Shown: positions 36,975 through 43,947 of the stretch, one piece after another
Layout of the letters: each line of letters opens with the position of its first letter
Numbering within the stretch: position 1 is the stretch's first letter
Origin: Spirochaetota bacterium
GTDB lineage: Bacteria; Spirochaetota; Leptospiria; Turneriellales; Turneriellaceae
DNA length: 43,947 bases
Reading direction: 5' to 3'
NCBI GenBank assembly: GCA_963205035.1
Contig: CAUJII010000065.1
Span: 1 to 43,947, forward strand
The notes under the pieces: model-generated
What the model saw: the letters and a program-made list of their open reading frames with translations, nothing else
Databases searched by the model: none
Told to the model about the DNA's origin: nothing
Translations under genes and position numbers: made by a program

Positions 36975-37511
36975 CTATATTTTAGTTACCTGTAGGTAAT
37001 CTAACTCAACTGGATTCGCGTTACCGAAAATCTCGACCATAACGACCACTTTGCCCTTTTCAGGCATCACGTTATCGATTGTACCTTGCCAGCCAGTAAA
37101 GCGGCCGTCGACAATCCGCACAATATCGCCCTTATTAAAGAGGATACGCGTTGCCTGCTTGTCGTCCGCCGTCGTAGGACCGATTTCAGTGAAGAGCGAA
37201 TGCATCTCTTCTTCGCTCAAAACCTGCGGGTCAACCCCTGTGCTGACGAATCCCATAATTCCCGGTAGCGAACGGATCCGTTGCTGCAGCTCGTCGCTCA
37301 ATTCTGCCTCGATAAAAACATAGCCCGGCATCAGTTTTTTCTTGATGACGCGCTTTTTGCCACCGCGAAGCTCTGCGACTTCGTGGAGGGGTATCTTGAC
37401 TTGGCCGACCTTGGCACCATCGGGCCACTTGGTCTTCTGCCGCTCGAGAAGTTTTTTTACTTTATCTTCGTGCGACGAAAGCGTCGTCACAACGTACCAA
37501 TCCATCGCCAT
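36975..37511 (-). CDS. nusG: Transcription antitermination/elongation factor NusG
   Basis: The 178-residue protein has an N-terminal NGN domain (DWYVVTTLSSHEDKVKKLLE, then LMPGYVFIEAELSDE and SLPGIMGFVS). The C-terminal KOW domain is NKGDIVRIVDGRFTGWQGTI, then VMVEIFGNANPVELDY. It couples RNA polymerase to Rho and to ribosomal protein S10. ATG 37511 follows the secE stop by one base; ATG 37505 is a possible alternative two codons later. The longer open frame overlapping secE has no homology. Confidence 0.96.
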   Translation of the reverse strand: MAMDWYVVTTLSSHEDKVKKLLERQKTKWPDGAKVGQVKIPLHEVAELRGGKKRVIKKKLMPGYVFIEAELSDELQQRIRSLPGIMGFVSTGVDPQVLSEEEMHSLFTEIGPTTADDKQATRILFNKGDIVRIVDGRFTGWQGTIDNVMPEKGKVVVMVEIFGNANPVELDYLQVTKI

Positions 37512-37512
37512 C

Positions 37513-37698
37513 TCAACCGCCCATGATTGCAGCGAACGCATGCTCGATGCCGTTATCGACGAGATAGAGCATGAAGGCGAACAAGATAACCGTCACAAAC
37601 ACGACGACTGTCGACCGAGAGACTTCATCCCATGTCGGCCAGGTTGCTTTCTTGAGTTCTGCTTTCGCCTCTTTGAAAAATTGCCAAATCCTTTTCAT
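37513..37698 (-). CDS. secE: Preprotein translocase subunit SecE
   Basis: The 61-residue single-span membrane protein of the SecYEG channel is of the minimal type. The amphipathic helix FFKEAKAELKKATWPTWDEV with the conserved Lys/Trp-Pro is followed by one membrane segment STVVVFVTVILFAFMLYLVD. GAGGGGG upstream of ATG 37698 supports the start. It lies 23 bases from the tRNA-Trp gene, suggesting a common transcript with the tRNAs. Confidence 0.96.
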   Translation of the reverse strand: MKRIWQFFKEAKAELKKATWPTWDEVSRSTVVVFVTVILFAFMLYLVDNGIEHAFAAIMGG

Positions 37699-37721
37699 AA
37701 ATCCCCCTCGAATTTTTTCTT

Positions 37722-37792
37722 CAGGGCAGGAAGGAATCGAACCCTCACTAACGGTTTTGGAGACCGTCGTTCTACCGTTGAACTACTGCCCT
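37722..37792 (-). tRNA. tRNA-Trp (CCA)
   Basis: The minus-strand acceptor AGGGCAG pairs with CTGCCCT, with discriminator G at 37722. The anticodon loop CTCCAAA reads CCA, with stem ACGGT/ACCGT. The T arm is AGGG-TTCGATT-CCTT. CCA is not encoded. It lies directly before secE. Confidence 0.95.
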
Positions 37793-37797
37793 ATTCA

Positions 37798-37890
37798 GAA
37801 GACCGAGGACAGATGACAGATGACAGAATTTCGGAAGTTATCGTTCCGCAATCTTTCTGCCTTCTGCCCTCTGTCGACAGTCATCTGTTT
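37798..37890. repeat. GACAGA-type purine-rich repeat, inverted pair in the Trp-Thr tRNA spacer
   Basis: GAGGACAGATGACAGATGAC (from about 37804) faces the pyrimidine-rich complement-type run TTCTGCCCTCTGTCGACAG around 37862-37880. Related runs occur at about 37970-38000 and, inverted, at 38386-38415, so all tRNA spacers carry this family. Confidence 0.6.
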
Positions 37891-37963
37891 AGCCCACAAC
37901 CGGAATCGAACCGGTGACCTTTTCCTTACCATGGAAATGCTCTACCGACTGAGCTACGTGGGC
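37891..37963 (-). tRNA. tRNA-Thr (GGT)
   Basis: The minus-strand acceptor GCCCACG pairs with TGTGGGC (one G-T), with discriminator T at 37891. The D arm is AGCTCAGTCGGTAGAGC. The anticodon stem TTTCC/GGAAA encloses ATGGTAA, reading GGT. The T arm ACCGG-TTCGATT-CCGGT is good. CCA is not encoded. Confidence 0.94.
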
Positions 37964-38061
37964 GAGGCAGAGGACAGAGGTCAGAAGACAGATGACAGAC
38001 GCACAAGCAGCCTGTTTCACGTGTCCTATTTTGACCTCTACCCTCTCCCTCCGTCTTCGGT

Positions 38062-38225
38062 TTTCGCAAAGAGGCACATCCTGTGCCGCGAAAACCTTGC
38101 GCATCCGTGCGCTTCGGATTTCGCAAAAACGCACATCCTGTGCCGCGAAAACCTCGGACATCCTGTCCTTAGGATTTCGCAAAGAGGCACGTCCTGTGCC
38201 GCGAAAACCTTGCGCATCCTGTCCT
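38062..38225. repeat. Three tandem 56-57-bp hairpin repeats between tRNA-Thr and tRNA-Ser
   Basis: The units start at 38062, 38119 and 38175 with TTTCGCAAA. Each folds as TTTCGC ... GGCAC-ATCCT-GTGCC ... GCGAAA, followed by a second smaller dyad (GCGCATCCGTGCGC at 38099-38112, GGACATCCTGTCC at 38156-38168). The stem bases differ between dyads but pairing is kept. No protein is credible here. Confidence 0.85.
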
Positions 38226-38226
38226 T

Positions 38227-38315
38227 CGGAGCAGGAGGGATTCGAACCCTCGGTACCAGTTACCTAGTACAACAGTTTAGCAAACTGCCGCTTTCGACCT
38301 CTCAGCCACCGCTCC
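38227..38315 (-). tRNA. tRNA-Ser (GCT)
   Basis: The minus-strand acceptor GGAGCGG pairs with CTGCTCC-type sequence, with discriminator G at 38227. The anticodon loop TTGCTAA reads GCT within stem CAGTT/AACTG. A long variable arm (GTACTAGGTAACTGGTAC) is typical of serine tRNAs. The T arm is GAGGG-TTCGAAT-CCCTC. CCA is not encoded. Confidence 0.95.
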
Positions 38316-38416
38316 ATTCCAGCCGCCGGACAACAAACGACAGATGGCCAAGTAATCGGAGAGTTGACTCCCCGCATCTTTCTGTCCTCTGTCTTCCGTC
38401 TTCTGGCATCTGTCTG

Positions 38417-38503
38417 CGGAGGAGGTAGGATTCGAACCCACGAGACCCGCGAAGGCCTAACGGTTTTCAAGACCGCCGCAATCGACCACTCTGCCACTCC
38501 TCC
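38417..38503 (-). tRNA. tRNA-Ser (TGA)
   Basis: The minus-strand acceptor GGAGGAG pairs with CTCCTCC, with discriminator G at 38417. The anticodon loop reads TGA in stem GCGGT/ACCGT context. The long variable arm includes GGCCTTCGCGGGTC. The T arm is GTGGG-TTCGAAT-CCTAC. CCA is not encoded. It is the first gene of the tRNA-secE-nusG-ribosomal series. Confidence 0.95.
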
Positions 38504-38534
38504 ATTTTCAAATTGCGCTTTTGAAAAGAGCAAT

Positions 38535-38556
38535 AAAAAAAGACACCTTCGTGTCT
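38535..38556 (-). terminator. Hairpin plus T run ahead of tRNA-Ser(TGA)
   Basis: On the minus strand AGACAC-GAAG-GTGTCT is followed directly by a run of seven T. It lies 32 bases upstream of the first tRNA, with no minus-strand gene before it. A candidate promoter (TTGTTT, 16 bases, TAAGAT) lies just upstream on the same strand. It could be a leader attenuator or a block against antisense readthrough. Confidence 0.6.
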
Positions 38557-38644
38557 ATCTTAGCGAGAATTAAAGCGGAAACAAGGCGTCAATCGTATTA
38601 AGGATTTTACACCCTACCCCGTGGAAGAAACCTGAGCGACTCGA

Positions 38645-39610
38645 ATGCCTCCGCACATGCACGTCGACCCTTTGCTCATGGTAAAAGGGTTAAACCTTGA
38701 ATTTATCGCCCCTGAAAGAACCGTCTATGCGCTACGCAATGTTTCCTTCAGTTTGCAGCGGGGAGAAATCCTCGCAATTGTCGGCGAATCAGGGAGCGGG
38801 AAATCGGTCACGGGCCTAAGCCTTCTCAAACTCCACGGCAAAGAAGCTAAAATCCGTGGTGAGGTCTTCTTAGAGAGTGATGAAATTCTCACAAAAACTG
38901 AAAACGAAATGAGGTCGATACGCGGCAAGAAAATCGCCATGATTTTTCAGGAGCCGATGACTGCATTGAATCCCGTCTTCACCGTCGGTTTCCAGTTGGC
39001 CGAGGTGCTCTCACTCCACGCAAACCTTTCGGGCGACGCATTGCAAAGACGCGCCGTCGAGCTTCTGACACAAGTCGGCATACCCGAAGCAGAGTTGCGC
39101 CTCAAGAGCTATCCTTTTCAGCTCTCCGGCGGGATGCGGCAACGCATCCTCATTGCGATGGCGCTCGCTGCCAAGCCAGAAATCCTCATTGCAGACGAGC
39201 CGACGACTGCGCTCGATGTAACGATCCAAGCGCAGATTCTGCGCCTCTTGCGTTCGATTAACGAAAACGAACACACAGCAATTATCTTTATTACGCACGA
39301 TTTGGGCGTAGTCGCAAAACTCGCGCACCGCGTCGCCGTCATGTACGCCGGCGAAATTGTCGAGACGGGCAGCGTTGAAGAAATCTTCAACGGCGCAAAG
39401 CATCCTTACACAAAAGCGCTCTTGGCATCTGTAACAAATATCGAGCGAGGCCGAAAACTCCACGCGATTCACGGAACTCCCCCGTCCTTGGCGACAATTC
39501 CACAGGGTTGCGCGTTTGAACCCCGGTGCTCTGTTCGAGAAGACGCGTGTTTGAAAGAAATCCCACTAAAACAAATCGCGAACCACACTTGGCGCTGCAT
39601 CCACGACTAA
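38645..39610 (+). CDS. Oligopeptide/dipeptide ABC transporter ATP-binding protein (OppD/DppD-like)
   Basis: The 321-residue ATPase has Walker A GESGSGKS near residue 49, Q loop MIFQEPMTALNP, ABC signature LSGGMRQRI, Walker B ILIADEPTTALD and switch His in FITHDLG. The C-terminal oligopeptide-transporter extension with clustered cysteines (GCAFEPRCSVREDAC) and PYTKALL marks the OppD/DppD group; that Cys cluster can bind a metal in some members. No permease, binding protein or OppF partner is adjacent, so its transporter lies elsewhere or is scattered. ATG 38657 is a possible alternative start; no strong ribosome-binding site is seen. Confidence 0.9.
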   Translation: MPPHMHVDPLLMVKGLNLEFIAPERTVYALRNVSFSLQRGEILAIVGESGSGKSVTGLSLLKLHGKEAKIRGEVFLESDEILTKTENEMRSIRGKKIAMIFQEPMTALNPVFTVGFQLAEVLSLHANLSGDALQRRAVELLTQVGIPEAELRLKSYPFQLSGGMRQRILIAMALAAKPEILIADEPTTALDVTIQAQILRLLRSINENEHTAIIFITHDLGVVAKLAHRVAVMYAGEIVETGSVEEIFNGAKHPYTKALLASVTNIERGRKLHAIHGTPPSLATIPQGCAFEPRCSVREDACLKEIPLKQIANHTWRCIHD

Positions 39611-39615
39611 CGAAC

Positions 39616-40068
39616 ATGAGTAAAGAGAAGGTAATTATTTTTTGCGACGGCGCATCGCGTGGCAACCCAGGCAACGCATCTTTGGGAGTTATTGCGTTTA
39701 ACGAAGGCAGCGACACCTCGCTTAAGACATTCAGACAAGGCGCAGACACAAGTCTTTTTAAGCTTGCAGAAAAAATTGGACTTGCTACAAACAACGAAGC
39801 GGAGTACGCGGCAATTATCCGCGCTCTCGAAATGTGCAACGAGCGAGATTATGTCAATCCCACAATTTTTTCAGATAGCGAGCTCATCATAAAACAAATG
39901 CGTCGTGAGTACAAAGTGAAGAACGAAAACTTGAAAGAACTCTTCTCGAAAGCGCAAGACCTTGCAGCGGCAGTCGCGCCCACTTGGGTGCATGTGCGCC
40001 GCGAGAAAAACCAAATCGCCGACTATCTCGCGAACTCAGCACTCGACGGCAATGAAGTGAGAGCATAG
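39616..40068 (+). CDS. RNase H-type (RNase HI-like) protein
   Basis: The 150-residue protein is of the RNase H fold. The catalytic acidic residues sit in IIFCDGASRGNPGNAS (Asp), TNNEAEYAAIIRAL (Glu), FSDSELIIKQM (Asp) and NQIADYLAN (Asp). The compact form with the RGNPG loop resembles the RVT_3/RnhA-like group that removes RNA from RNA-DNA hybrids. I start at ATG 39616, five bases after the ABC gene stop; the longer frame overlaps that gene and has no homology. The helicase start follows its stop by three bases, so the three genes probably form an operon. Confidence 0.87.
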   Translation: MSKEKVIIFCDGASRGNPGNASLGVIAFNEGSDTSLKTFRQGADTSLFKLAEKIGLATNNEAEYAAIIRALEMCNERDYVNPTIFSDSELIIKQMRREYKVKNENLKELFSKAQDLAAAVAPTWVHVRREKNQIADYLANSALDGNEVRA

Positions 40069-40071
40069 TTC

Positions 40072-42246
40072 ATGGCAGACGAAGAGTTAATCGACGCGCC
40101 ACCGGGACGCATCCCGCCTTGGTGCGATTTAGAAGAACTTTCAACCACGCAAGGCGACGCGGTTGAAGTTGCGCTCGAGGAACACTCACTCAAAGACAAG
40201 ACGCTTGCAAAAATTTGCGAGCAGGCATTTGAAAAAATTGGCCGAGAGCTCCCAGGCTATGAAATGCGCGAAGAGCAAGTGCAGATGGCGCAGCAAATTT
40301 TACGCTCGTTTTATAGAGAGCGGAGTGTAGTCATCGAAGCGGCGACCGGCGTGGGGAAATCTTTTGCGTATATGGTCGCCTCGCTTGCGTTCAATTATTT
40401 GACAGGCGAGCGCGTTTTGATTGCCACAGAAACGAAGGCATTGCAATGGCAACTCTATCAGAAAGATTTACCGTTTCTCAAACGCGCATTAGACCAAACG
40501 CTCCGTTACGAGCTCTGCTTGGGCTCTTCAAATTATTACTGCCGTCTTCGATTTGAAGACATGCTGAGGGACGGCACGTTTCGAGACTCAATCGACGATA
40601 CGGCCTTGCAACAGTTGCGCGACTGGGCGAACGAAGTGATTCTCGACCCGTCGCGTTCGGGTAGTCGTTTTGAAGACGCGCCCCGCCTTCCCGAAGCGAT
40701 TTGGTCTCTTATCACACGCGACAGCGACGGCTGCACAGCGCAGCGTTGCCCGCACTATGCAACGTGTAACTATTACCGTGAGAGAAAAAAATGGGGAGAT
40801 GCGCAAATTTTGGTGGCGAACCACCACCTCTTGTTGTATCATCTCTTGAACGACAAGCGCACTTTGCCCGAATATGGCGCTGTGGTCATCGACGAAGCGC
40901 ACGGCCTCATCAAAACGGGCTATTCTATTTTCACCGCGAGCTTCGGTCGGCATGAGTTTCAAGACTTCAAGAAACATGCGGACAAGACTCTCTTGCAGCA
41001 TACGGGAATCCAAGGCGAAGAGATGCAAGAAGCCATAGAACTCTTATCGCTCGCCCAAGAGCGTTGGGAGAATTTCTTCTCGCGCTGGGAAGTCGAATGC
41101 GATCTGACTTTCAAAGAGAACGGTACCACCCTCATCCGCTCGAAGCTTGCGGACTCGCCGGAGATCGCAGAACCTTTGCGCGAGCTTTCAGAAAAATTTG
41201 AAAAACTCAAGGGAGACGATCTCGACGCTGCGCTGCAAGCGAATGTCAATGCACAGGCAAAGCAATTACAGAAGATGGCGTCTTTCGCGAAAGACTACGA
41301 CAAACCGACGGACGAAAACACGGTCTACTGGGCGGAGAAACGCAATGAAAAATTTTTTCTGCACGCATGCCGGTTGAATTTAGGCGAAACCTTGGCCGAC
41401 CTCATGCCTGAGCTTAGGCTTTATACCTCGGCGACGATCGGTTACTGGCCTTTCGGAAATTTCCCCAAACTCAAATCGGAACTCGTACAGAAAGGTTTTT
41501 TTAACCGCTTCTTGACAGAAGCTCTGCCGAAAGCCGAAGAAGGCAGCATCGACTGTAATATTTTCTTTTCGCCCTTTAACTACCGCGAACACGCCGCGCT
41601 CTATGCGCCCGAACACTTGCTCATTCCCGAGCACGGCGCGCCTCCCGAGGTCTTATCTGATTATTTCGATCTCTTGAGCGAAGAAATCCGCGCATTGGTC
41701 GAGACATCCCACGGTGGAGCACTCGTTCTTTTCACCTCGAATTATTATCTAAATCAAGTGAAGGCGCGACTGCGGGAGACGACCGACATTCCCATCTTTT
41801 CACAACTCGAAGACGGAGCGCAAGACGCGCTCGCAAAATTCCGTAACGACAAAGAATCTGTGCTTTTGGGATCGCAGTCGTTCTGGCAAGGTATCGACAT
41901 TGCGGGCGACGGGTTGCGACTCCTCATTATCACCAAGCTGCTTTTTACCCCGCCCGACGACCCCATCTTCAAGGCGCGCAGCGACCGACTTGAAGCGCAA
42001 GGGAAAAAACCTTTCTTTGATCTCTCGCTGCCGCATGCGTCGACGATGCTGCGCCAAGCATTCGGTCGCCTGATACGCACGGAAAAAGATAAGGGTGTAG
42101 TCGCCCTCCTCGATAGCCGTATCTGGCAGAAGAGTTATGGAAAAACGCTGCTTGCGAATTTGCCGCGTGTGAATGTCTTGCGCAGTTTCGCAGAGCTAAC
42201 GCGCGCCAACGAAAAATCACACCTCTTCGACTATTCAAAAGAATAG
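40072..42246 (+). CDS. DinG/XPD-family superfamily 2 DNA helicase with predicted Fe-S cluster
   Basis: The 724-residue protein has Walker A AATGVGKS (90-97) and DEAH (274-277). Four cysteines at 157, 221, 226 and 232 (NYYCRLRF, GCTAQRCPHYATC) fit the 4Fe-4S cluster of XPD, DinG and FANCJ helicases. Motif V/VI-type sequence lies near the end: GSQSFWQGIDIAGDGLRLLI and RQAFGRLIRTEKDKGVVALL. These are 5'-3' helicases that unwind DNA, R-loops or structured forks. The gene follows an RNase H-like gene by three bases; joint action on RNA-DNA hybrids is a reasonable inference. The ATG follows TAG-TTC; no strong ribosome-binding site is visible, suggesting coupling. Confidence 0.92.
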   Translation: MADEELIDAPPGRIPPWCDLEELSTTQGDAVEVALEEHSLKDKTLAKICEQAFEKIGRELPGYEMREEQVQMAQQILRSFYRERSVVIEAATGVGKSFAYMVASLAFNYLTGERVLIATETKALQWQLYQKDLPFLKRALDQTLRYELCLGSSNYYCRLRFEDMLRDGTFRDSIDDTALQQLRDWANEVILDPSRSGSRFEDAPRLPEAIWSLITRDSDGCTAQRCPHYATCNYYRERKKWGDAQILVANHHLLLYHLLNDKRTLPEYGAVVIDEAHGLIKTGYSIFTASFGRHEFQDFKKHADKTLLQHTGIQGEEMQEAIELLSLAQERWENFFSRWEVECDLTFKENGTTLIRSKLADSPEIAEPLRELSEKFEKLKGDDLDAALQANVNAQAKQLQKMASFAKDYDKPTDENTVYWAEKRNEKFFLHACRLNLGETLADLMPELRLYTSATIGYWPFGNFPKLKSELVQKGFFNRFLTEALPKAEEGSIDCNIFFSPFNYREHAALYAPEHLLIPEHGAPPEVLSDYFDLLSEEIRALVETSHGGALVLFTSNYYLNQVKARLRETTDIPIFSQLEDGAQDALAKFRNDKESVLLGSQSFWQGIDIAGDGLRLLIITKLLFTPPDDPIFKARSDRLEAQGKKPFFDLSLPHASTMLRQAFGRLIRTEKDKGVVALLDSRIWQKSYGKTLLANLPRVNVLRSFAELTRANEKSHLFDYSKE

Positions 42247-42285
42247 ACTACGGTGCATGCGTTGACCCGCGTTAGAGTTTAGGCG

Positions 42286-42513
42286 TTAAGCGGATTTAGA
42301 AATTTTGATCTGAAAATCGCCCGGTGTGCGGACTTGATAATCCCACGTAAACGTGCCGGGAAAGTGCGCGTCGAATTGGTGGTGCAGTGGAACCGGGTCG
42401 TGGTCGTTTTTCAAAATGAAAAACTCGCCGACCTTGAGTGAGGTGAACCTTTCAAAAATAGTCGCATGCCTTTGGAAATGGGGAATTTGTGTCACGTCGA
42501 GAACTTCGCTCAT
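42286..42513 (-). CDS. DUF2249-family small protein
   Basis: The 75-residue soluble protein reads VLDVTQIPHFQRHATIFERF, then LKVGEFFILKNDHDPVPLHH and QFDAHFPGTFTWDYQVRTPG, the full DUF2249 pattern. This family is often found with nitrogen-oxide or hemerythrin-type stress genes, but the function is unsettled and no such neighbour exists here. AAGGAG eight bases before ATG 42513 supports the start. It converges on the helicase gene. Confidence 0.85.
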   Translation of the reverse strand: MSEVLDVTQIPHFQRHATIFERFTSLKVGEFFILKNDHDPVPLHHQFDAHFPGTFTWDYQVRTPGDFQIKISKSA

Positions 42514-42675
42514 TGAATTTGCTCCTTGTAATAGGGAATTTTATACCTATTTATCTTGATCTTGGGCGATGAAACTGTACGCTTTGCGCCTGTTCTTCGC
42601 CCATTTCATTTTAACGATTTCTCAGGTCGCTGGCAATAATTTTTGGGTTGTGGGATGAATACCACGTTGTAAGTC

Positions 42676-43947
42676 TTAACGAAGAGCGTGGACGGGCAGA
42701 TAGTACGTGCTTTCATAGCGCGGCAGCTCGACCGGCGCTTGCATGAAACGCAACTCATTGGCCAAACCTTCGCGCGCCTCGTCTTCACCGTGGTTGATGA
42801 AAATACGGCGGACCTCTTCTTTCTTGAACTGCCGCATCCAGGACAGAAGGCCCCGCTGGTCGGCGTGTGCTGAAAAAGCCTGCACCTGCGAAACCATGGC
42901 GCGCACCGGTGTATCCATCCCAAAAATGGTGACACGGTTTGTGCCTTTGAGTATCTCGTGCGCGAGAGTGCCCACTCCCGCATAGCCTGTAAAAAGAATT
43001 GCATTGCGCTGATCTCCCAAGCGGCGCTCTAAGTGGTGCAGAACCCGACCGCCATTGCACATGCCCGACGCGCTCACAATGATGCCGGGGCCCGGCGAGT
43101 CGGCAAGAGCCTTGCTTTCCTCGGCGCTTTGAATGAACTTCACATGCCTCGAACGAAGAAATTGAAAAAAGCCCGAACGCACAACCTCAGACGAAAGCTC
43201 GTTGCGGAACTTGCGGTAAATCTCGGTCGCCTTGACGGCCATCGGCGAATCGAGCGCAATCGGAAGCTCCGGAATTTTTTTCTTCTTAATAAGTGTGTGC
43301 AAAACAAAAAGAGCCGTCTGCGCACGACCGACCGCAAACGCGGGGATGACAAGCATGCCGCGACGCGCCAAGACATAACGCACAGCGTCGATAAATTTTT
43401 TCTCGTAGTCCTCCTCTTCGCGCACACGGTTGCCATACGTCGACTCGGTTACAATGTATTCGGCCGGCTTCATTTTCTTAAGTGGCTTATGAAAAAAGGC
43501 ACTCTCGGGGCCGATGTCGCCGCTGAACGCGATGCTCAAGTCTTTGACGGCAAGCCGCAGATGAGCCGCTCCCAAAATATGTCCCGCCCATGTAAAAGAC
43601 GCGCTAAAAGGCCCCACGCGGAAAGTGCGGTTGTAGGGAACACTCTTCACCAAAGCTGTGGCACGGTTGCCGTCTTCGCGCGTAAAAAGCGGTTCTGTAA
43701 GTCCCAGCTTCTTGAGTTCTTTCTTAGAACGCCTGTAAAAATCTTCTTCTTGAATATGACCCGCGTCGGGCAAGATAACTCCCAAAAGCGCGGCAGTCGG
43801 TTTCGTGCAAAAAATCGTGCCGCGAAAACCTTCTTTATAGAGCCGTGGGATGAGTCCCGAATGGTCGATGTGTGCGTGAGTAAGGAGGATTGCGTCAATC
43901 GTCTCGGGATTGGTTTCGAGGGGGAGAAAATTGCGCTCCTCGACATA
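42676..43947 (-). CDS. Beta-CASP metallo-beta-lactamase RNase-like protein, 5' end outside window
   Basis: The frame stays open to the window edge, so at least the first part is missing; 423 residues are visible. LLTHAHIDHSGLIP gives the HxHxDH zinc motif at the visible N terminus. Further motifs are WAGHILGAAHL (His), IAFSGDIG (Asp), TESTYGNR, PAFAVGRAQT, the beta-CASP IIVSASGMCNGGRVLHHLER and FSAHADQRGLL, and FINHGEDEA. This is the YSH1/CPSF73-like COG1236 group of RNA exo-/endonucleases, distinct from RNase J. It is in the same orientation as the DUF2249 gene, 162 bases upstream of it. Confidence 0.92.
   Translation of the reverse strand, partial: YVEERNFLPLETNPETIDAILLTHAHIDHSGLIPRLYKEGFRGTIFCTKPTAALLGVILPDAGHIQEEDFYRRSKKELKKLGLTEPLFTREDGNRATALVKSVPYNRTFRVGPFSASFTWAGHILGAAHLRLAVKDLSIAFSGDIGPESAFFHKPLKKMKPAEYIVTESTYGNRVREEEDYEKKFIDAVRYVLARRGMLVIPAFAVGRAQTALFVLHTLIKKKKIPELPIALDSPMAVKATEIYRKFRNELSSEVVRSGFFQFLRSRHVKFIQSAEESKALADSPGPGIIVSASGMCNGGRVLHHLERRLGDQRNAILFTGYAGVGTLAHEILKGTNRVTIFGMDTPVRAMVSQVQAFSAHADQRGLLSWMRQFKKEEVRRIFINHGEDEAREGLANELRFMQAPVELPRYESTYYLPVHALR

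Noticed and set aside
37342-37917. 191-codon + strand frame over nusG, secE and tRNA-Trp
   Set aside because: It runs antisense through three firmly identified genes including a tRNA.

Overview
The window looks like chromosomal DNA from a Gram-negative spirochaete of the Leptospirales type, possibly close to Turneriella or Leptonema. This is an inference. The evidence is the gene order secE-nusG-rplKAJL-rpoBC-rpsL-rpsG-fusA, an RpoB carrying Asn at the position equivalent to E. coli Ser531 (a known spirochaete trait), relaxed lipoboxes, and a KdsD-type enzyme implying Kdo-containing LPS. Base composition is a little above half G+C by eye. No rRNA, CRISPR array, prophage or intact insertion sequence is visible.

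Layout. Positions 1-361 hold the tail of an unidentified protein. Positions 591-3978 (+) carry aspC, xseB, kdsD and an unassigned GHKL-ATPase-like protein, closely packed and in places translationally overlapped. Positions 3988-8015 (-) carry argH, an iron-type alcohol dehydrogenase fused to an SCP2-like domain, and a Nit1-type amidase. A 200-bp imperfect palindrome separates these from ilvB (8327-10096, +), which ends in a bidirectional terminator shared with a DUF3332 lipoprotein. Positions 10912-14877 (-) hold a PemK-type toxin-antitoxin pair, an M30-like lipoprotein metallopeptidase, panC and an alpha/beta hydrolase.

Positions 14935-16068 are a repeat-rich stretch around tmRNA and tRNA-Phe. 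It is followed by a two-gene cell-surface unit (16114-18814: an outer-membrane-like protein and a two-domain Lcl/DUF1566 lipoprotein), flanked on both sides by a roughly 90-bp double-hairpin element. Next come pgeF and lepA (-), a membrane-anchored COG4324 aminopeptidase-like protein (+) and a MazEF-like pair (+).

Positions 23375-38503 (-) are the information-processing block. In transcription order it runs: two tRNA-Ser, tRNA-Thr, tRNA-Trp, secE, nusG, rplK, rplA, rplJ, rplL, rpoB, rpoC, rpsL, rpsG, fusA. The tRNA spacers are filled with hairpin and purine-rich repeats. Positions 38645-42246 (+) carry an OppD-like ATPase, an RNase H-like protein and a DinG/XPD-family helicase. The window ends with a DUF2249 protein and a truncated beta-CASP metallo-beta-lactamase protein (-).

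The most interesting material is non-coding: at least four families of structured repeats. One is a set of hairpins whose stems change in a compensated way around a nearly constant CATCC loop. Another is a nested palindrome whose end recurs at the start of a different gene.
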